The translations under genes and the position numbers were made by a program. A stretch of DNA of 35,889 bases from a virus, in the IMG/VR virus record IMGVR_UViG_3300034418_013486, positions 1 to 35,889 of that record; one strand, 5' to 3'. A model generated the notes under the pieces. It made no database searches. It saw only the letters and a list, made by a program, of their open reading frames with translations, and was not told the DNA's origin. Below are positions 31,071-35,889 of this stretch, in pieces; position 1 is the first letter of the stretch; each line of letters starts with the position of its first letter.

Positions 31071-34000
31071 TTATCCTCCGTATAACATCTCATTCATTTT
31101 TTGTCTTATATTATCTCTGACTATGCTGCCTATTTCGCCAATTAAATTATTTTGTAAATTATTAGCATCCACAGATACAGGATTACCAAAATTAACATCT
31201 ACTTGAGCGGTGGAGTTCTGCTCAATTCTCATCTTGCCATCCTTAAATAAGGAGGATAATTTAGATACTGCTTCTTTAAGATCCGCAGTAGCTGGTCCCA
31301 AACTGTTTACAGCTTGTGTAAGATCAGTAATATTTTGACCACTAATAGCTGTTGCAAGTTGCGTAGCAGAATCTGAAAATCTCTGAATAGAAGCTCCGTC
31401 TAAAGTGTTTGTTCGATTATTTTGATTGTTTTGTGGAGCGGTTGGAAAGATTTGTTTTTTCATACTGTCTAGGACCGGTCTTAAACTTTCCCTAACAGCA
31501 TCCGCAACAACTTTTCCTGCTATATCTCGGGATCGTTTATTATAGCTAGGAAAAAGTCCGTCGGTTGAAAATCCTCTATATTTAGAAACATTTTGCTGTG
31601 CTGATTTAGTTAATGTGCTTAGCAAAGTATCAAATACTCCATCTAATGTTTTTTGTGCGGCCTCTGGACTAGTATAATCGCCAACTTTTAGCTGCTTTTG
31701 AGCCTGGACAAAAGCTTCGTCTATAGCTTCTTTACCAATTATTTGCTCTAAGGGCAAGAAATATGCATTTGTTGGCATTTTTCCTCGACCTTCATAGGCT
31801 GTATTTGCCTCTGCTCCTGAAACATATCTATTAGTATCATCTTTACTTCTTAATACTACTCCTATATCTCTTAATCTTTTTAGAGAGGTCTCAAAATCAG
31901 AGGCTGTAGCTCTATTATTTTGACCAGAAAAATTCTGTAACTCTTTTAAAGATACTCCTAGAGTGCTCACATCGATATTATCTGAATTAAATACTCTTAA
32001 ATATCTAGATAACCCTGCAGACACTTGCTGTCCTATTTGATTGTTCACTTGTGGAGTCGCTAATCTTTTGGCATTAAATTCATTAGTAAAATCTTCTACG
32101 GCCTTTACCGCATTACTGCCAGCACCTTTAAACTGTGTTGTAAAATCGGAATAAGCCAAGATGATGCCGTTTTGTCTTTTTTGTAATTCTGATAACCGAT
32201 CCTCTTGTAATTCTGATGCTGCTGCTTTTCTATCTCCAAAAAAACGTTGTAAATACTTTGTTACAATATTTTTTGTTCCTCCTTCAGTTTCAAGATATCG
32301 AGATATATTATCTAATGCAGATTTAAGTTCCGGATTGTTTGTTCCCTGAAGTTGTGAGACAAGGATTTGAGCTATTTGAGCTGGTATTCTTGCCTGAGCT
32401 TCTGGATTTAAAAGACCTATAAAAGGATTTCTTCTGAAACCCAATAAATCTTGTGCGCTTATTTGATTTCGTTGAGCAGGATCTAGGAACCTATTTATAA
32501 CAGAAAATTCTCTCAATAAATCTCCGGCCTTAACAGGATCTCGGAACCCTTCTATAAGATCTAATAGTTTTTCTGTTCTGGTTTTAAATAAGTCTCTTTG
32601 TTTAGCTATGCTATCAAAAACAGCATTAACAGCTTCGCCGCTATCAGCTATTTTCTTTAAAGCTTCAGTTAATGAATCATATTCTCCAATTAAATTCTGT
32701 CTTCTTTCATTTTCTTCAGAAGATAAATCTGCGCTTTTACTTAAACTATCTATTTGTTCTTTGATTACAGATCTAGCCGCAATAATATCTTGAACATTTG
32801 TGGTTCCTTTAGGACCAATAGGAGAAGATGTACTAATCCTCTGTGTGGCTAACTGTGTCATAGCTGCTGTAAAGCCTGTATCAGATTGGAAAAAATCTTG
32901 AGCTAGCGATATTCTTTTTTGTCTTCGTTCAAATATATCATCAAGACCATCAAGACCTTTTGTGAGTTCAAGAATAGATGTATCAAAAACCTTCAATCTA
33001 GTTTCTAACGGAACTTTTATATCAAACGCTTCTTGTAATCTGATATTATCTTGTTGTTCTCTTTGTAATCTATCTATTGTGGATTGTTTTATCTGTAATT
33101 CTAAGTCTAATACTTTTTTTTGTTCTTGAGCCAATGCTTGTAGTGATTTTTGAAATGTTTCGCTACTTTTTATAGCAAATTTTATAGCATCATTAGATGC
33201 TCCTAATAGTTCTGATAAGCCTTTACTATCTTTTCCGAGATCTTCAAGGACTTTCGGTAAATCTCCACCTCCTTTTTCCACAATCTTTTGTAAATTAGCA
33301 GCAACTTCATTTACAACGCTGTTAATAGCTGTTTCAGCACTTGTGCCTTGAGGCAAAGCTGCTCTTAGTTGTGGAGCTAAAAATTCTCTCACGGAACTAC
33401 TAATATCCGTACTCTGTCCCGGTCTACGCAATTGTTCTAGCAGCAAAGGCCCCTGTTGTTGTAATACTTGACCAGCTATAATTCTTTGTCTAAATTCTTG
33501 TGATTGTTCTTCTGGCAGATTAGTTAATGAGGTAACCCTACTAATAGCTTGGGCAGTTTCTGATGCTGATGCTACAGATAAATTTTGAAATGTATTAATA
33601 GTGCGATCCAACAAACCGCTCGTATCTATCACGGGAGGTCCAGCAGATATGTTCAATTCAGCGATGGTAGCATTTAATTTACCTAGAGAAAATTCGTAAG
33701 TTTTTAGTGTTGTATCTAAAATATTATTTAATCTTAAAAATGATACTGAGAGTCTACTTGTAGACTCTGCTAATTCTTTAGCCGAAAGCATTTGTAGATT
33801 TAGTTCTGATCTATATTTTTCTGCTAATCTAATGGAACGAGGACTTTGAGGTCCTCCTAATGCTGTTATTCTTTTGTCTAGATCTTCGCCAGATAACCCT
33901 TCAGTTTCCTTCAAATAAGAACGTAAATCTGCGAGATTTCTATTTTGTTTTAATTCTTGCAATGCTGCAGCAAACTCTGCGGACCGTTTAGTTCCCGAAC

Positions 34001-35889
34001 CCAAATCATCATTAATTCTGTCTATATACTTCTGGACAAGTTCACCATCCTGAATCACAACACCAAACTGTTCACCCAAACTCTTTACTTGTGTTCTATA
34101 TCGAAGATCTAATCTCTCATCTTCTTGTACAGCTTGTCTTATCCTTTCTCCGTATCCTTGTGGACCTGGCGCTCTAGCTCTTGCTTGTAATTCTCTAAAA
34201 ATTTGTAAAGTTTCATTAGTAAATTGTTGATTAGCTAGATTAAAATCATTACTATTTTCTACTGTTTTTTGTAAAGCGTCATTTAATCTGTCTAATTGTT
34301 CAGCGCTGTTTTTACTTTTACTTGTAAATAAACTAAAAGCCTCAACAGCAACTTGTATAACTGTGATAGCAATGCCTATCCATCCAGCAAATTTACCCAC
34401 TACTCCCAAAGCCGCTCCAAATACTCCTATTTCACGAGCCGCTCTAGCAAATCCTCCACTATTGACTAAACGTGTTTGTCTAACTGTTGCTAATCTTAAC
34501 GAGCTCATTGCTGTAACAGTTGCTAATATGCCACTATTAACACTATTTATAGACGTACCTAGCTTTTGATAAAATTCCGCACTCACCATAGCCTCAGCAT
34601 TATTTCTTACTGTTTTATCCAAAGCAAAAAACGATTGTTCTAATCTAGTTGCGGCGGCAATTCTCAGTTCGTCTGTTGCTGCCTCATTAACGTCTTTTAG
34701 ATTTTTGTTAAATTCTCCTAATTGTTTATTACTTTCTAAAAGTATTTTATCCAGAGCTTGTGTGCTGGTTGTTGTAACAAGAGAGCCGGTAGCTGCTCCT
34801 ATACTGCCACCAATCTGAGTAGCAGCTAAAGCTTTTCCACTAACACCTATAGCTTTTAATGCTATGGTAGTACTAGTAAGTTGACTAGTAACAGATTGTA
34901 TAACGTCTCCAACAACAGCGCCAAAATCTTTAAATGTGCCGTCCAAATTTTTAAAAGTATTAGCAACTTTGCCTAGCTCTTGAGTTAAAACGCTTACTAC
35001 AGCTCCAATGGCTATAACTGGATCAATAGAACCTCCCGCAGCGAAACTTCTAACATTACTCCCAACAATTCCACCTTTGTTTAATCCCATAGCTTCCATA
35101 GCATTGGCTCTTATAACATAACTACCTACTGGCAATCCTATTGGACCAATACTATCACTAGTTCCACTACCCGGTCCCTTAAATTTACTAATACCTCCAG
35201 CAGAATATTTACCCATACCGTTTCTATCAGCTTGATTTATTCTATCGAGATTAGCATATCCAATTCGTTGAGCTAGTTGTGGAGGAACAAATCCTTCATC
35301 ATTACTGACCATCGCAGGAACTGTTTGTGCCGATAAACCACCATTTGCAAATTTTTTAATATTCGGAAAATTCTGTTTAAGATAGTCTTCTCCTGGTTTA
35401 CTATTAGTTAACCATCTAATAATTTGACCACGATATGATGCTGCGCTTTTTCCTTCTCCTCCAATTGTTCGTGTTACATCAGTTGGAATATTTTTAAATT
35501 GTGCTCCAAAAATACTTGCTACAGACCCTAATCCGTCTGGAAAATCTATACCTTTTGTGTCTTCTGTTTTTGGAATTATAGGAGCTCCCATTACTCCTAT
35601 AGCAGCTTCTAGTGCCGACCCTATAACATTGTAAAATTCAGCATTATTAACAGCATCTTCTAATAAAGATGGACTAGTATTTGTTTTACCTCCATATATT
35701 TGATCAGCAGCATTGCTAACAGAAAGTTTAAAATCATCTAATATTTTCTTTTGTATATTTTCTGCTGATTTTGGTCCTAATTTTTCACTAATAGTAGCAG
35801 TTTTTATTCTAATAAAAGCGTCAGAATTTTCTCTAGCTTTAGTAATATTATATGTGTCATCTTGCAAGCCTGGAGGTATGCCATAACTA
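31071..35889 (-). CDS. Tape measure protein, 5' end beyond window
   Basis: A very long helical protein, at least 1605 residues within the window; the frame stays open past the right edge, so the true start is missing (the first in-frame TTG, 35867, is not proposed as the start). It sets tail length and sits in the tube. Early residues contain Gly-rich KFANGGLSAQTVPAMVSNDE, GMGKYSAGGISKF and VGSYVIRANAMEAM, which match the typical tape-measure GG-TVPAML-GEFVI pattern. Hydrophobic segments follow (about 470-500, IGVFGAALGVVGKFAGWIGIAI), and then long coiled-coil-rich helix repeats rich in Leu/Gln/Arg. No lytic-transglycosylase or peptidase domain is recognised in the visible part. Confidence 0.92.
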   Translation of the reverse strand, partial: SYGIPPGLQDDTYNITKARENSDAFIRIKTATISEKLGPKSAENIQKKILDDFKLSVSNAADQIYGGKTNTSPSLLEDAVNNAEFYNVIGSALEAAIGVMGAPIIPKTEDTKGIDFPDGLGSVASIFGAQFKNIPTDVTRTIGGEGKSAASYRGQIIRWLTNSKPGEDYLKQNFPNIKKFANGGLSAQTVPAMVSNDEGFVPPQLAQRIGYANLDRINQADRNGMGKYSAGGISKFKGPGSGTSDSIGPIGLPVGSYVIRANAMEAMGLNKGGIVGSNVRSFAAGGSIDPVIAIGAVVSVLTQELGKVANTFKNLDGTFKDFGAVVGDVIQSVTSQLTSTTIALKAIGVSGKALAATQIGGSIGAATGSLVTTTSTQALDKILLESNKQLGEFNKNLKDVNEAATDELRIAAATRLEQSFFALDKTVRNNAEAMVSAEFYQKLGTSINSVNSGILATVTAMSSLRLATVRQTRLVNSGGFARAAREIGVFGAALGVVGKFAGWIGIAITVIQVAVEAFSLFTSKSKNSAEQLDRLNDALQKTVENSNDFNLANQQFTNETLQIFRELQARARAPGPQGYGERIRQAVQEDERLDLRYRTQVKSLGEQFGVVIQDGELVQKYIDRINDDLGSGTKRSAEFAAALQELKQNRNLADLRSYLKETEGLSGEDLDKRITALGGPQSPRSIRLAEKYRSELNLQMLSAKELAESTSRLSVSFLRLNNILDTTLKTYEFSLGKLNATIAELNISAGPPVIDTSGLLDRTINTFQNLSVASASETAQAISRVTSLTNLPEEQSQEFRQRIIAGQVLQQQGPLLLEQLRRPGQSTDISSSVREFLAPQLRAALPQGTSAETAINSVVNEVAANLQKIVEKGGGDLPKVLEDLGKDSKGLSELLGASNDAIKFAIKSSETFQKSLQALAQEQKKVLDLELQIKQSTIDRLQREQQDNIRLQEAFDIKVPLETRLKVFDTSILELTKGLDGLDDIFERRQKRISLAQDFFQSDTGFTAAMTQLATQRISTSSPIGPKGTTNVQDIIAARSVIKEQIDSLSKSADLSSEENERRQNLIGEYDSLTEALKKIADSGEAVNAVFDSIAKQRDLFKTRTEKLLDLIEGFRDPVKAGDLLREFSVINRFLDPAQRNQISAQDLLGFRRNPFIGLLNPEAQARIPAQIAQILVSQLQGTNNPELKSALDNISRYLETEGGTKNIVTKYLQRFFGDRKAAASELQEDRLSELQKRQNGIILAYSDFTTQFKGAGSNAVKAVEDFTNEFNAKRLATPQVNNQIGQQVSAGLSRYLRVFNSDNIDVSTLGVSLKELQNFSGQNNRATASDFETSLKRLRDIGVVLRSKDDTNRYVSGAEANTAYEGRGKMPTNAYFLPLEQIIGKEAIDEAFVQAQKQLKVGDYTSPEAAQKTLDGVFDTLLSTLTKSAQQNVSKYRGFSTDGLFPSYNKRSRDIAGKVVADAVRESLRPVLDSMKKQIFPTAPQNNQNNRTNTLDGASIQRFSDSATQLATAISGQNITDLTQAVNSLGPATADLKEAVSKLSSLFKDGKMRIEQNSTAQVDVNFGNPVSVDANNLQNNLIGEIGSIVRDNIRQKMNEMLYGG

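Noticed and set aside
35865-35867. TTG 35867 as the tape measure start
   Set aside because: The frame stays open to the window edge (preceding residues SYGIPPG), so the gene continues outside.

Overview
The window looks like part of a large, AT-rich genome of a tailed double-stranded DNA phage (Caudoviricetes). Evidence: a tightly packed replication/recombination operon on the + strand (1-22423) faces a convergent virion (tail) operon on the - strand (22613 to the right edge). Genes mostly overlap or abut, many share ATGA/GTGA-type junctions, and there are no ribosomal, metabolic or housekeeping genes apart from nucleotide metabolism. All three stop codons are used, so the code is standard. 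No tRNA, CRISPR array, integrase or insertion sequence was seen.

Left region (1-9621): the 3' part of an adenosylcobalamin-dependent (class II) ribonucleotide reductase, a PhoH-like ATPase, an HNH nuclease, an FmdB-type zinc ribbon, three unrecognised proteins, a RecA/UvsX-like recombinase, a Vsr-like nuclease, a small helical protein placed like UvsY, a zinc-ribbon protein, a DnaB-type helicase, a DnaG-type primase with CHC2-like zinc site and Toprim domain, and a dNMP kinase. Next come a RecB/Cas4-like PD-(D/E)XK nuclease that probably starts at a non-ATG codon, and a bacterial-type (family C) replicative polymerase. The polymerase is split into two genes: the first carries PHP and palm with all three catalytic Asp, the second carries fingers, HhH and OB fold. 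Between the halves lie a 59-codon gene and a DEDDh proofreading exonuclease. An SSB gene follows with its own near-perfect sigma70-type promoter (extended -10) and a long terminator hairpin. Together these genes supply dNTPs, open and prime the fork, copy and proofread DNA, and recombine it; loader and clamp are not in this window.

Middle region (15460-22423): two GT-B glycosyltransferases, one with a zinc-ribbon insertion, and four small proteins, some resembling pieces of sugar-modifying enzymes (a methyltransferase-like protein lacking the SAM loop, a nucleotidyltransferase-like protein). Then come a Vsr-like putative homing endonuclease, a protein with features of ssDNA-annealing recombinases, a zinc-ribbon protein and an unknown.

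Right region (- strand): reading leftward, a tape-measure protein (open at the window edge), a Dit-like distal tail protein, a beta-rich tail protein, a hub/Tal-like baseplate protein carrying two cysteine-rich GxCCL modules, and a 1364-residue tip/fibre protein whose C-terminus is a mucin-like Thr/Pro/Cys repeat region. The GxCCL modules recall cysteine modules common in Planctomycetota proteins; that is a weak host hint only. The most noteworthy items are the two-gene DNA polymerase III alpha built around its exonuclease, the mucin-like repetitive fibre together with a phage sugar-modification cluster, and several unrecognised recombination-neighbourhood genes.
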